From contig NZ_JABWMJ010000005.1 of NCBI RefSeq assembly GCF_013366375.1, forward strand, positions 124,001-188,000: a stretch of DNA of 64,000 nt, written 5' to 3'. Positions 1 to 8,885 of the stretch are shown here, one piece after another. The translations under genes and the position numbers were made by a program. Origin of the DNA: Rhizobacter koreensis (lineage in GTDB: Bacteria > Pseudomonadota > Gammaproteobacteria > Burkholderiales > Burkholderiaceae_C). The notes below the pieces were generated by a model. The model did no database searches, had not been told where the DNA came from, and saw only the letters and a program-made list of their open reading frames with translations. Positions within the stretch are counted from its first letter, which is position 1; each line of letters opens with the position of its first letter.

Positions 1-1
1 G

Positions 2-691
2 GAATGCGTTGCCGAGTACCGGTTCGGTCGCGACGCCATGGATCGCTTCGCGATCACGTCGACCGAGCGCGCGAAGAGAGCCAACGAGGACGGCAGCTTC
101 GACTGGGAGATCGCCCCGGTCGCGCTGCGGGGCAAGGGCGGCGAGACGCTGGTGCGCCACGACGAGCAGCCGTTCAAGGCCAAGCTCGACAAGATCGCGG
201 GCCTGAAGCCCGCGTTTCTGAAGGAAGGCACGATCACCGCGGCCACCGCGTCGAGCATCTCCGATGGCGCGGCCGCGCTGGTGTTGATGCGCGAGAGCCA
301 CGCCTCCGCGCTCGGCTGCACGCCGCTCGCCCGCATCCACGCGCATTCGGTGCACGCGCAGGCGCCGAACCGCTTCGCCACCGCGCCCGCGGGTGCGATC
401 CGCAAGGTGCTCGCGCGTGCGGGCTGGAGTGCCTCCGACGTCGACCTCTGGGAGGTCAACGAGGCATTCGCCGCGGTCACGCTGGCCGCGATGAGCGAGT
501 TCGGGCTGCCGCACGACGTCGTCAACGTGCACGGCGGCGCGGTCGCGCTCGGCCACCCGATCGGCGCGAGCGGCGCGCGCATCGTCGTCACGCTGCTTGG
601 CGCGCTGCGCAAGGCCGGCGCCCGCAAGGGCGTCGCCGCGCTCTGCATCGGCGGCGGCGAGGCGACCGCGCTCGCGATCGAACGCCTCTGA
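2..691 (+). CDS. Thiolase (acetyl-CoA acyltransferase), C-terminal part, 5' truncated by window
   Basis: The reading frame is already open at base 2, so the gene starts before the window; the Met at 38 is internal. What remains is the C-terminal half of a thiolase, which makes or cleaves 3-ketoacyl-CoA in fatty-acid or acetoacetyl-CoA metabolism in the cytoplasm. Visible hallmarks are the VNEAFA segment, the catalytic-His segment ALGHPIGASGAR and the second-Cys segment LCIGGGEA near the C-terminus. The nucleophilic Cys of the N-terminal half lies outside the window. An SDR follows 70 nt downstream on the same strand, which fits a fatty-acid or ketone operon. Whether it is biosynthetic or degradative cannot be decided from this half. 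Confidence 0.93.
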   Translation, partial: ECVAEYRFGRDAMDRFAITSTERAKRANEDGSFDWEIAPVALRGKGGETLVRHDEQPFKAKLDKIAGLKPAFLKEGTITAATASSISDGAAALVLMRESHASALGCTPLARIHAHSVHAQAPNRFATAPAGAIRKVLARAGWSASDVDLWEVNEAFAAVTLAAMSEFGLPHDVVNVHGGAVALGHPIGASGARIVVTLLGALRKAGARKGVAALCIGGGEATALAIERL

Positions 692-761
692 ATCGATCGC
701 CGCCGGCCACCGGCGCGACGCTTGCCAGGGCCGACGGCATCCCAGCCTCAAAGGTCAGACC

Positions 762-1427
762 ATGAACGTTCTCGTCATCGGCGCATCGCGCGGCATCGGC
801 TTCGAATTCGTGCGGCAGTACCGCGCCGAGGGTGCGACAGTCACCGCCAGCGCACGCAACAACGCCGGCCTCGAGCGCATCCGCGGGCTCGGCGCCGACG
901 CCTCGACGCTCGACGTGACCGACCCGGCGAGCGGCAGCGCGTTCGCAGCCGGGCTCCAGGGCCGCCGCTTCGACGTCATCGTGGTAAACGCCGGCGTCAT
1001 CGGCGGCCGCGTCGATCCGCCGGCGGTGCCCGAGCAGGCCGACTTCGACCACGTGATGCGCACCAACGTGCTCGGGCCGATGCGCATGATCTCGCTGGTC
1101 GCGCCGATGCTCGCACCGGGCGGTCGGCTCGCCGTGCTGTCGTCGCGCATGGCGTCGATCGGCAGCCGCACCAGCGCCGCGAACTGGCTCTACCGTGCCT
1201 CCAAGGCGGCGCTCAACTCGGTGCTGATGGACGCCGCGCTGGTGCTCGGCGAGCGCGCGACCTGCGTCGCGCTGCACCCGGGCTGGGTGCGAACCGACAT
1301 GGGCGGGAGCAGCGCCGACATCGACGTCGAGACCAGCGTCTCCGGCATGCGTCGCGTGATCGCCGCGCTGGTGCCGGGCGAGCGCTGCAGCTTCCGCAAC
1401 TACGACGGCGAGACGATCCCCTGGTAG
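762..1427 (+). CDS. Short-chain dehydrogenase/reductase (SDR)
   Basis: A 221-residue cytoplasmic oxidoreductase. The N-terminal NAD(P)-binding motif GASRGIG begins at residue 7, a VVNAGVIGG segment corresponds to the NNAG motif, and the catalytic YRASK (YxxxK) is preceded by a Ser-rich strand (VLSSRMAS). This is the classical SDR catalytic set. The protein is slightly short for the family because the C-terminal substrate-loop region is compact. The ATG at 762 is the first in frame before the Rossmann motif. It follows the thiolase by 70 nt and may be co-transcribed with it. The substrate cannot be inferred. Confidence 0.9.
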   Translation: MNVLVIGASRGIGFEFVRQYRAEGATVTASARNNAGLERIRGLGADASTLDVTDPASGSAFAAGLQGRRFDVIVVNAGVIGGRVDPPAVPEQADFDHVMRTNVLGPMRMISLVAPMLAPGGRLAVLSSRMASIGSRTSAANWLYRASKAALNSVLMDAALVLGERATCVALHPGWVRTDMGGSSADIDVETSVSGMRRVIAALVPGERCSFRNYDGETIPW

Positions 1428-1432
1428 GCGCG

Positions 1433-1466
1433 CGTTGTACGCTGGCTTGACGCCGTGTGTACAACG
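1433..1466. promoter_or_regulatory. Inverted repeat, candidate operator upstream of the DUF6351 gene
   Basis: Perfect 8-bp arms CGTTGTAC (1433-1440) and GTACAACG (1459-1466) are separated by 18 nt, in the 165-bp gap before the gene at 1593. There is no T-tract, so a terminator is unlikely. The spacing of about 2.5 helical turns would suit a dimeric regulator. No matching regulator gene is adjacent. Confidence 0.3.
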
Positions 1467-1592
1467 AATCCAATCGGTGATAACGCGGGGTTCCGGCGCG
1501 TGCGCCAGGTGGCTACAACCGCTCGGTGACCCCGCGCGCCGCGCGGGCCGAGCCCACGCAACGCGGCTCGCCGACGCCGCGAGGAGACACCG

Positions 1593-3770
1593 ATGACACA
1601 GCGATCGTTCCGACACTTCTGCCTCGCCGCGATCGGCGCGGCTGCGCTCGCGGCCTGCGGTGGCGGCGGCGGCGATGACGACGACGGACCGGTCCTGCAG
1701 ACGCTGTCGTCACGCCCCGAGCTCGTCTCGGGCGGCGACGTGCTCGTCGAGGCCGCGCTCACCGAGCCCTCGCAGCCGCTCAAGGCAACGCTGAACGGCA
1801 GCGACGTCTCGGCGTCGTTCAAGGCCGACCCGAGCCGGCCCGGCCGTTTGGTCGCGCTGCTGACCGGGCTCAAGGTCGGCACCAACGAACTCGTCGCGAG
1901 CAACGGCGGCGACTCGACGACCCTGCAGCTCACCAACTACCCGATCACCGGGCCGATGATCTCGGGCCCGCACGAGACGCCGTTCGTCTGCAAGACGCAG
2001 GACTTCGCGATGCCGACCGGCGGCACCCTCGGGAACGCGCTCGATGCCAACTGCAGCGTCGCGACGCGCGTGCAGTACCTCTATCGCACCAGCGACACCA
2101 ACCAGTTCGTCGCCCTGCCGACGCCGACCACCCGGCCCGCGAACCTGGCGATGGCCACCACCAACACCGGCAAGCGGGTGCCGTACATCGTGCGACTCGA
2201 GACCGGCACGATCAACCGCTCGATCTACCAGACGGCGATCCTGCACGACCCCGTCAACGACCCGGCCCCGGGGCCGCTCGCCAGGCCTGCCGGCTGGAAC
2301 GGCAAGCTGATCTATCCGCTCGGCGGCGGCTGCCAAGGCGGCTGGTACACGCAGGGGCCGAGCCTCGTGACGCCGCTCAACGACAGCTATCTCAGCAACG
2401 GCTACGGCGTCGCGACGGCGACGCTCAACACCTTCGGGAACAACTGCAACGACCTGCTCTCGTCCGAGACCATCCTGATGGTCAAGGAGCGCTTCGTCGA
2501 GAGCTACGGCGTGCCGACCTTCACCATCGGCACCGGCAGCTCGGGCGGTGCCTACCAGAGCAACCACACCGCCGACAACTACCCGGGCACCTTCGACGGC
2601 ATCGTCACCACCAACAGCTTCCCCGACGCGCTCACGGGAATGATCGGGCTCGGCGACGCCCGCCTGCTCGACATCTACTTCAACACCAAGCGCGCCGGGC
2701 AGTTCAGCGCCGACCAGCAGCGCGCCGTGTCGGGCTTCCGGCAGCTCAACGAGATCGCCTTCCTGAGCGATCGCACCGGCACCTCCGGCACCTCGGCGCG
2801 CCGCATGGACCCGACCGCGGTCTACCAGGACGGCACCCTCAATGCGGGCGTCGGCCGCAACTTCCGCTACGACCCGGCGACCAACCCCACCGGTGCGCGC
2901 GCGACGGTGTACGACCACACCGTCAACGTCTACGGAAAGATCGCCGGCACGCCCGGCTTCGCGCAGCGCCCGCTCGACAACGTCGGCGTGCAGTACGGCC
3001 TCAAGGCGTTCAACGACGGCGTCATCACGTTCCAGCAGTTCCTCGACCTCAACCAGAACATCGGCGGCTTCGACATCGACTTCAAGCCGACCGCGGCCCG
3101 CACGGTGTTCTATCCCGAGGCGACACGGCGGGCGTACGAGTCGGGGCGCGTGCTCTACACCGGCAACGGCATGGCGTCGATTCCCATCATCACGCGGCAC
3201 GGCCTCGGCGACGCCGTGACCGGCGGCGACATCCACCTCAAGTACTGGGCGTTCTCGATCCGCGAGCGTCTGATCAAGGCCAACGGTCACGCCGACAACC
3301 AGGTGATCGTCGGATCGCGCGCGCCGGTCGAGCTGTTGATCGAGCAGATGGATCGGTGGCTGACCGCGGTCAAGGCCGACACCAGCAACCGCACCGCGAT
3401 CCAGAAGGTCGTCGCCAACAAGCCGGCCGACGCCGTCGATGCGTGCTGGACCGCGGCAGGGCAGAAGATCGTCGAGCCGATGACGGCCTTCGGCAGCGGC
3501 CAGTGCAACACGATCGACCCGACCAGCTCGGCGCCCAACCTCGTCGCCGGCTCACCGCTCGCGGCCGACATCGTGAAGTGCCAGCTCAAGCCGGTCGCCG
3601 CGTCCGACTACAAGCAGACGCTCACGGCGGCACAGCTGCAGCAGATCGCCGCGGCGTTCCCCGGCGGTGTGTGCGACTGGAGCAAGCCCGGCGTCGAACA
3701 GCGGCCCGCCAAGCCGTGGGTCTCGTTCGGCCCGTCGCCGGTCAACCTGATGTTCGATGTGACGAAGTAG
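1593..3770 (+). CDS. Large secreted lipoprotein, DUF6351 family (putative alpha/beta-hydrolase-like)
   Basis: A 725-residue protein with a lipoprotein signal peptide. A hydrophobic segment runs to the lipobox LAAC with Cys at about residue 22, followed by a Gly/Asp-rich tether (GGGGGDDDD), so an outer-membrane or periplasmic lipid anchor is likely. An Ig-like N-terminal segment (about 35-115) precedes a long catalytic-looking region containing GTGSSGGAYQ, a GxSxG-type nucleophile elbow, and a late RHGLGDAVTGGDIH segment that could supply acid and His. Several Cys pairs suggest disulfides. I recognise the overall sequence as DUF6351-like, a family without established chemistry; esterase or depolymerase activity is an inference. 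A good terminator follows at 3811. A GAGGAGA-like RBS precedes the ATG. Confidence 0.75.
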   Translation: MTQRSFRHFCLAAIGAAALAACGGGGGDDDDGPVLQTLSSRPELVSGGDVLVEAALTEPSQPLKATLNGSDVSASFKADPSRPGRLVALLTGLKVGTNELVASNGGDSTTLQLTNYPITGPMISGPHETPFVCKTQDFAMPTGGTLGNALDANCSVATRVQYLYRTSDTNQFVALPTPTTRPANLAMATTNTGKRVPYIVRLETGTINRSIYQTAILHDPVNDPAPGPLARPAGWNGKLIYPLGGGCQGGWYTQGPSLVTPLNDSYLSNGYGVATATLNTFGNNCNDLLSSETILMVKERFVESYGVPTFTIGTGSSGGAYQSNHTADNYPGTFDGIVTTNSFPDALTGMIGLGDARLLDIYFNTKRAGQFSADQQRAVSGFRQLNEIAFLSDRTGTSGTSARRMDPTAVYQDGTLNAGVGRNFRYDPATNPTGARATVYDHTVNVYGKIAGTPGFAQRPLDNVGVQYGLKAFNDGVITFQQFLDLNQNIGGFDIDFKPTAARTVFYPEATRRAYESGRVLYTGNGMASIPIITRHGLGDAVTGGDIHLKYWAFSIRERLIKANGHADNQVIVGSRAPVELLIEQMDRWLTAVKADTSNRTAIQKVVANKPADAVDACWTAAGQKIVEPMTAFGSGQCNTIDPTSSAPNLVAGSPLAADIVKCQLKPVAASDYKQTLTAAQLQQIAAAFPGGVCDWSKPGVEQRPAKPWVSFGPSPVNLMFDVTK

Positions 3771-3810
3771 CGCGCGAAGCGCCGGCCAGCCCGGCGTCGT
3801 TCAGCTGTCG

Positions 3811-3849
3811 AGCGAGGCGGTCCGCAGCGACCCCCTCGCTTTCTTTTTT
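3811..3849 (+). terminator. Rho-independent terminator after the DUF6351 gene
   Basis: Stem AGCGAGG pairs with CCTCGCT, with an inner GGTC/GACC stem around a CGCAGC loop, followed immediately by TTCTTTTTT. It lies 41 nt past the stop at 3770. Confidence 0.85.
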
Positions 3850-3980
3850 GCTGCACGTGCTGGAGTCATCGGCCCGAGAAGGAAGTGACGCTGGAAGCCA
3901 CTCGCTCTTGCTGTCGGCAACTTTTACACGGACTCGTTTCACAACAACACATCGCGTTACGCATCAACGACTTGGCGCGC

Positions 3981-3996
3981 TGGCACGGATCTCGCG
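3981..3996 (+). promoter_or_regulatory. Candidate sigma-54 (-24/-12) promoter of the PEP-CTERM gene
   Basis: TGGCACG-GATC-TCGCG matches the -24 element TGGCACG fully and the -12 element TTGCW in three of five positions. The GG and GC dinucleotides are the required 10 nt apart. It sits 75 nt before the ATG at 4056. PEP-CTERM systems often encode the sigma-54 activator PrsR, so such a promoter is plausible here. Confidence 0.45.
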
Positions 3997-4055
3997 CCAG
4001 CGCGGGCCGCAGGCCGATTCCAACCAACCCCAAGGCCTGTACTACGGAGTTCTTG

Positions 4056-5036
4056 ATGCAACAAAACATTCGTTTCGGGTGCCTCGCTGCGGCACTCTTC
4101 TTCGCGGTTCCGCTCGTTCACGCGGCGCCCTACACCCTCAGCACCGGCAGCGGCGACGGCAGCGTGACGCTCGGCGTCGACGGCTACGGCTCGTTCGGCG
4201 GCAGCGTGGGTTCCGACGCCACGGATGCGGTCTACAACCCGATCGGCAGCCTCGGCGCAGCCGGAACCTCGTACGAGTCGGCCGTGGCCATTCGCTTCGG
4301 CACCACCGGTTCGCGCCAATTCCTGACTTCCGGCGACATCGGCGGAAGCAGCGGTCTGACCAACCCCCTGGTCACCGGATCGGGCACTGCGGGCAGCAGC
4401 AGCTTCACGTTCGGCGGGCTGAGCTTCTCGCTCCAGCAGACGCTCGCGACCCTGACCAGCGGTTCGACCCAGACCGGCTCGCTGCTGACCCAGACGTACA
4501 CGATCACCAACACGGGCAGCGCGGCCAGCGTGTTCGAGATGGTGCGCTACTTCGACGGCGACCTGGACTTCGACGGTTCGCTGATCGACGGCGGCGGTCG
4601 CATCATCCTCGATGGGCTGGAGGTGCTGTTCGAGACCGACACTGCAGCAGGAACGTCGACGGAGACCACGTTCGTCGGCATCACCGGCGAGGGCGGGACC
4701 AACGCAACCGGCCGCTATCAGGTCAGCGGGTACTCGGGTCTGCGCGGCAGCGTGCTCGCGGGTACGGCGCTCAACAACCTGATCCAGGGCGACAGCGCGG
4801 ATGCCGACCAGTTCGTCGATGCGGGCGACGGCTACGACATCACGCTCGCGTTGGTCAACCAGTTCAACCTGGCCGCCGGCGGCACGGCGACGTACACCAC
4901 GCGCACGATCTTCGGCAGCGGCGCGCCGGAAGACATCGTCGTGACCCCGCCGCCGGCCGGCACGGTGCCCGAGCCGGGCACGCTCGCACTGCTGCTCGCC
5001 GGCGCGGGCGCGCTGGCGCTGCGTCGCAAGCGCTGA
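4056..5036 (+). CDS. PEP-CTERM sorted secreted protein
   Basis: A 326-residue exported protein. It has a Sec signal peptide (about 1-23, ending VHA|AP), a Gly/Ser/Thr-rich beta-type body, and a C-terminal sorting signal: VPEPGTLALL, a transmembrane stretch, then RRKR. PEP-CTERM signals are recognised by exosortase (EpsH/XrtA), usually linked to exopolysaccharide or floc formation; no exosortase gene is in this window. The ATG at 4056 directly precedes the signal peptide; an in-frame extension to 3885 would not give a signal sequence. It follows a terminator and a possible sigma-54 promoter, so it is probably monocistronic. The function of the body is unknown. Confidence 0.88.
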   Translation: MQQNIRFGCLAAALFFAVPLVHAAPYTLSTGSGDGSVTLGVDGYGSFGGSVGSDATDAVYNPIGSLGAAGTSYESAVAIRFGTTGSRQFLTSGDIGGSSGLTNPLVTGSGTAGSSSFTFGGLSFSLQQTLATLTSGSTQTGSLLTQTYTITNTGSAASVFEMVRYFDGDLDFDGSLIDGGGRIILDGLEVLFETDTAAGTSTETTFVGITGEGGTNATGRYQVSGYSGLRGSVLAGTALNNLIQGDSADADQFVDAGDGYDITLALVNQFNLAAGGTATYTTRTIFGSGAPEDIVVTPPPAGTVPEPGTLALLLAGAGALALRRKR

Positions 5037-5073
5037 CCGGCACGACGGGCGGCAACCGTCCGTCGCGCCTCGG

Positions 5074-5103
5074 AAGGTGCCTGGCATGCCGGGCGCCTTC
5101 TTG
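5074..5103 (+). terminator. Weak hairpin terminator after the PEP-CTERM gene
   Basis: AAGGTGCC and GGCGCCTT form an 8-bp stem with one G-T pair, followed by only a short CTTG run. It is 38 nt after the stop. Confidence 0.4.
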
Positions 5104-5210
5104 AAAACCCGCGCGGCCCGCGCTGCGGTTCGCGTTAGGCTCGCCGCGGCGGGCAGCACTGCCCGCGCTCGGCCGCCGCTCGTGCGGCCGTTCGAACCGA
5201 GGTGTCCTCG

Positions 5211-5819
5211 ATGAATGCTGCGCAGGCGATCGACTTCTACTTCGACCTCTCGTCGCCGTACTCGTACATCGCGTCCGAGTGGATCGATGCGGTCGCGGCG
5301 CGCCACGGTCGCACCGTCGAGTGGCACGCGATCCTGCTCGGTGCGACGTTCCAGGCCGCCGAGCTGAAGAGCCCCGTCTCCTACCCGCTCAAGCGCGAGT
5401 ACTCGCTGCGCGACTTCGAGCGCTCGGCGCGTTTCGCCGGCGTGCCGATGACGATCCCGGCCAGGTTCCCGATCCCGACGCAGAACGCGGCGCGCGTGTT
5501 CTGGTGGCTCAAGTCGAGCGACCCGGGGCGCGCCAACGCGTGGGTGCGCGAGTGCATGCGCGCCTACTTCACGCGCGCGGTCGACCTCAGCGACCCTGCG
5601 GCACTCGAGCAGCTGGCCGGCCAGTTCGGTCTCGATGCCGAAGCCTGCGCGGCGGCATGGAACGACCCGACCTGGAAGGTGGCGCTCAAGAGCGCCAACG
5701 ACGCCGCGATCGCGCGGGGCGTGTTCGGCGCGCCGTTCTTCGTCGTCGACGGCGAGCCGTTCTGGGGCAACGACCGGCGGGCGCAGATCGAGCGCTGGCT
5801 CGAGGCGGGCCCGTTCTGA
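5211..5819 (+). CDS. 2-hydroxychromene-2-carboxylate isomerase family protein (DsbA/kappa-GST fold)
   Basis: A 202-residue thioredoxin-fold protein of the HCCA isomerase/kappa glutathione transferase family. These glutathione-dependent enzymes isomerise intermediates of naphthalene-type aromatic degradation, though many members act on unknown substrates. The N-terminal FYFDLSSPYSYIAS motif includes the GSH-activating Ser, and GVFGAPFFVVDGEPFWGND near the C-terminus is the conserved cis-Pro/FWG region. ATG 5211 was chosen over GTG 5202 because an AGG-type RBS lies about 9 nt before it. A second, divergent family member is at 12682. The DUF4126 gene follows 70 nt downstream. Confidence 0.85.
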   Translation: MNAAQAIDFYFDLSSPYSYIASEWIDAVAARHGRTVEWHAILLGATFQAAELKSPVSYPLKREYSLRDFERSARFAGVPMTIPARFPIPTQNAARVFWWLKSSDPGRANAWVRECMRAYFTRAVDLSDPAALEQLAGQFGLDAEACAAAWNDPTWKVALKSANDAAIARGVFGAPFFVVDGEPFWGNDRRAQIERWLEAGPF

Positions 5820-5889
5820 ACGCGCACGGGCACTCCGCCTGCCGGTGCGCGCGATCCGCGGCGCCGCCGCGCGCGACCGCTCGACGCCC

Positions 5890-6531
5890 ATGAACCTCGA
5901 CACCACTCAGCTGCTCGCCATCGCCGCCGCCATGGGCTGGGCCAGCGGCCTCAGGCTCTACGCGGTGCTGTTCCTCACCGGCCTCGCGGGCATGCTCGGC
6001 TGGGTCGAGCTGCCGCGCGGCCTCGTCCTGCTGCAGAACCCGTGGATGCTCGGCGCGAGCGGGTTCATGTTCGCGGCCGAATTCTTCGCCGACAAGATCC
6101 CGGTGGTCGACACGATCTGGGACGCGGTGCACACCTTCGTGCGCATTCCGGCCGGTGCCGCGCTTGCTGCATCGGTGTTCGGCGCCGACCAGGCGACGTG
6201 GGCCGGGGCCGCCGCGCTGCTCGGTGGCTCGCTCGCCGCCAGCAGCCACGTCGCCAAGGCGACCACGCGCGCGGCGGTCAACACCTCGCCGGAGCCGTTC
6301 TCGAACATCGGCATGTCGCTGCTGGGCGACGCCGCGGTCCCGGCGATGCTCGGCCTCGCGTTCACGCACCCGTTCATCGCGCTCACGGTGCTCGGCTTCG
6401 TGACGCTCGCGAGCCTGATCGCGATCGTCGTGCTGTTCCGTTTCCTGCGGGCGCGGCTGCGCCGCTGGCGTCGCCGCGGCCGCGCGCCGCAGCCGACCGA
6501 CGCGGCGCCGCCGAGCCAGGTGGTCGGCTGA
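5890..6531 (+). CDS. DUF4126 family integral membrane protein
   Basis: A 213-residue inner-membrane protein with about five hydrophobic helices. Conserved family features are the first helix with GWASGLRLYA, the FFADKIP segment followed by a DTIWDAVHTF motif, and a polar loop with SHVAKATTRAAVNTSPEPFSN. The C-terminus is Arg/Pro-rich and cytoplasmic. The biochemical role of DUF4126 is not established. It may be co-transcribed with the upstream isomerase and is convergent with the reductase gene that ends at 6579. Confidence 0.85.
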   Translation: MNLDTTQLLAIAAAMGWASGLRLYAVLFLTGLAGMLGWVELPRGLVLLQNPWMLGASGFMFAAEFFADKIPVVDTIWDAVHTFVRIPAGAALAASVFGADQATWAGAAALLGGSLAASSHVAKATTRAAVNTSPEPFSNIGMSLLGDAAVPAMLGLAFTHPFIALTVLGFVTLASLIAIVVLFRFLRARLRRWRRRGRAPQPTDAAPPSQVVG

Positions 6532-6578
6532 GCGCGCCGCTCGGAGCTCGAGTCGCGCCCTCGCGACGATCCGACGGC

Positions 6579-7355
6579 TTACTTCTCGACGAAGGCGCGC
6601 TCGATCACGTAGTGGCCGGCCTGGCCGATGCCGGCCGAGACGACGAAGCCGAGCGAGTCGAGCACCGAGCGCGTGTCTTTCAGCATCGCCGGGCCGCCGC
6701 AGATCATGGCGCGGTCGTGCTCGGGGTCGAGCTGCGGCAGGCCGAGGTCGCTGCACAGCTTGCCGTTGCCGATGAGGTCCGGCAGGCGCCCCTGGTTGCG
6801 GAACGGCTCGCGCGTGACCGTCGGGTAGTAGAGCAGCTGGTCGCGCACCTGCTCGCCGAGGTGGTCGTGCTGCGGCAGTTCGTGGGCGATCAGGTCGGCG
6901 TAGGCGAGCTCGTCGACCTTGCGCACGCCGTGCACCAGCACGACCTTCTGGAAGCGGTCGTAGGTGTCGGGGTCGCGGATGATGCTGAGGAATGGGGCGA
7001 GGCCCGTGCCGGTCGCGAACAGGTAGAGGTTGCGGCCGGGCAGCAGGTCGCTCAGCACCAGCGTGCCGGTGGGCTTGCGGCCGATCAGCACCGGGTCGCC
7101 CACCTGCAGGTGCTGCAGGCGCGAGGTGAGCGGGCCGTTCTGCACCTTGATGCTGAAGAACTCGAGGTGCTCCTCGTAGTGCGCGCTCGCGATCGAGTAG
7201 GCGCGCATCAGGGGCTTGCCGTCGACCTCGAGGCCGACCATCACGAAGTGGCCGCTTTCGAAGCGCAGGCTCGCGCCGCGGGTGCACGTGAACGTGAAGA
7301 GCGATTCGTTCCAGTGGTGAACGGAAAGGACTTTTTCGGTATCGAATGCCGCCAT
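6579..7355 (-). CDS. fpr: Ferredoxin-NADP(+) reductase
   Basis: A 258-residue FAD flavoprotein that transfers electrons between NADPH and ferredoxin or flavodoxin in the cytoplasm. The RAYSIAS segment is the FAD-binding RxYS motif, LFATGTGLAPF forms the NADP-binding glycine loop, and the C-terminal AMICGGPAML precedes a terminal VEK. Length and motifs match bacterial subclass I Fpr. The start at 7355 (MAAFDTEK) is where family homology begins; upstream in-frame sequence is low-complexity Arg/Ala. The gene is divergent from the Liv substrate-binding protein at 7625, leaving a 269-nt shared upstream region. In related bacteria fpr is often oxidative-stress controlled; no operator was identified here. 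Confidence 0.93.
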   Translation of the reverse strand: MAAFDTEKVLSVHHWNESLFTFTCTRGASLRFESGHFVMVGLEVDGKPLMRAYSIASAHYEEHLEFFSIKVQNGPLTSRLQHLQVGDPVLIGRKPTGTLVLSDLLPGRNLYLFATGTGLAPFLSIIRDPDTYDRFQKVVLVHGVRKVDELAYADLIAHELPQHDHLGEQVRDQLLYYPTVTREPFRNQGRLPDLIGNGKLCSDLGLPQLDPEHDRAMICGGPAMLKDTRSVLDSLGFVVSAGIGQAGHYVIERAFVEK

Positions 7356-7624
7356 GCAGCGATGTTCCTGTGTAAGCCGGCCGGTCGGCCAACCCGCGAT
7401 TGTCGCGCGGCTCGGCCGCCGGGGCAGCGCGAGGGCCAACGCGGCCGCCGCGACGCCACGCGGCAGCGCCGGCAAGCCCCACGACGAGCCCACCCGCCCT
7501 CGCAGCGCGCGAGCGCGCCGAGCAGCGACAATCGCGCGCCAGAGCGGCAGGGCGCTTGCAAGCCCCGCGCGGGCGATCGCTCGACGGCCGCCCGGATCGA
7601 CAGGCATTCCAGGGAGTTCGTGAG

Positions 7625-8824
7625 ATGACCAGAGGAATCGTTGCCGCCGTCGCGGCCGTGCTGTTCGCCGCCGTCGCGGCACCGAGCCAGGCGCAGGGCA
7701 CGATCAGGATCGGCGAGCTGAACAGCTACAAGGCGCAGCCGGCATTTCTCGAGCCGTACCGCAAGGGCTGGGAGCTCGCGCTCGACGAGGTCAATGCCGC
7801 CGGCGGCGTGCTCGGCCGCAAGCTCGAGGTCGTTTCGCGCGACGACAACGGCAACCCGGGCGACGCGGTCCGCGTCGCCGAGGAGTTGGTGTCGCGCGAG
7901 GGCGTCGCGCTGCTCACCGGCACCTACCTCTCGAACACGGGCCTCGCGGTCACCGACTTCGCCAAGCAGCGCAAGGTGTTCTTCCTCGCCGCCGAGCCGC
8001 TGACCGACAAGATCACCTGGCAGAACGGCAACCGCTACACGTTCCGCCTGCGCCCCAACACCTACATGCAGGCGGCGATGCTGGCTCCCGAGGCGGCGAA
8101 GTTGAAGAAGAAGCGCTGGGCCCTGGTCTATCCGAACTACGAGTACGGGCAGTCGGCGGTCGCGACCTTCAAGGCGATGCTCAAGCAGCTGCAGCCCGAC
8201 GTCGAGTTCGTCGCCGAACAGGCGCCGCCGCTCGGCCGCATCGAGGCGGGTGCGGTGGTGCAGGCGCTCGCCGACGCGAAGCCCGATGCGATCTTCAACG
8301 TGCTGTTCGCGGCCGACCTCTCGAAGTTCGTGCGCGAGGGCAACACGCGCCAGCTGTTCAAGGGCCGCGAGGTGGTGAGCCTGCTCACCGGGGAGCCCGA
8401 GTACCTCGAGCCGCTGAAGGACGAGGCGCCCACCGGCTGGATCGTCACCGGCTACCCCTACTACGCGATCACGACGCCCGAGCACAAGGCCTTCCACGAC
8501 GCCTACGTGCGCAAGTACAAGGAGCCGCCGCGCCTGGGTTCGGTGGTCGGCTACGCGACGATCCGCTCGATCGCCGAAGGCATCCGCGCCGCGAACTCGA
8601 CCGACCCCGAGAAGCTGATCGCGGCGTTCCGCGGCCTGGCGGTGACGACGCCGTTCGGCCGCATCTCGTATCGCGCCATCGACCACCAGTCGACCATGGG
8701 TGCCTACGTCGGGCGCACCCGCCTCGTCGACAGCAAGGGCGTGATGACCGACTTCACCTACATCGACGGCGCGCGCGTCCTGCCGGACGACGCCGAAGTC
8801 CGAAAGCTCCGCCCGGCCGAGTGA
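7625..8824 (+). CDS. Liv-type ABC transporter periplasmic substrate-binding protein (locus 1)
   Basis: A 399-residue type I periplasmic binding protein (LivK/AmiC class) that binds branched-chain amino acids, amides or small aromatics. The signal peptide covers about residues 1-23 (ending PSQAQ). The mature part starts IRIGELNSYKAQPAF and contains the family segment WELALDEVNAAGGVLGRKLEVVSRDDNGNP and the second-lobe PNYEYGQSAV. An AGGGAG RBS precedes the ATG. It begins a three-gene unit with the fused permease at 8886 and fused ATPase at 10766. Specificity cannot be read from sequence. Confidence 0.9.
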   Translation: MTRGIVAAVAAVLFAAVAAPSQAQGTIRIGELNSYKAQPAFLEPYRKGWELALDEVNAAGGVLGRKLEVVSRDDNGNPGDAVRVAEELVSREGVALLTGTYLSNTGLAVTDFAKQRKVFFLAAEPLTDKITWQNGNRYTFRLRPNTYMQAAMLAPEAAKLKKKRWALVYPNYEYGQSAVATFKAMLKQLQPDVEFVAEQAPPLGRIEAGAVVQALADAKPDAIFNVLFAADLSKFVREGNTRQLFKGREVVSLLTGEPEYLEPLKDEAPTGWIVTGYPYYAITTPEHKAFHDAYVRKYKEPPRLGSVVGYATIRSIAEGIRAANSTDPEKLIAAFRGLAVTTPFGRISYRAIDHQSTMGAYVGRTRLVDSKGVMTDFTYIDGARVLPDDAEVRKLRPAE

Positions 8825-8885
8825 GCCGCGCGGGCGAGCGCCCCGGCGTGACGCCGGCTCCGCACGGCATGCCGGCGCGCGCCGC

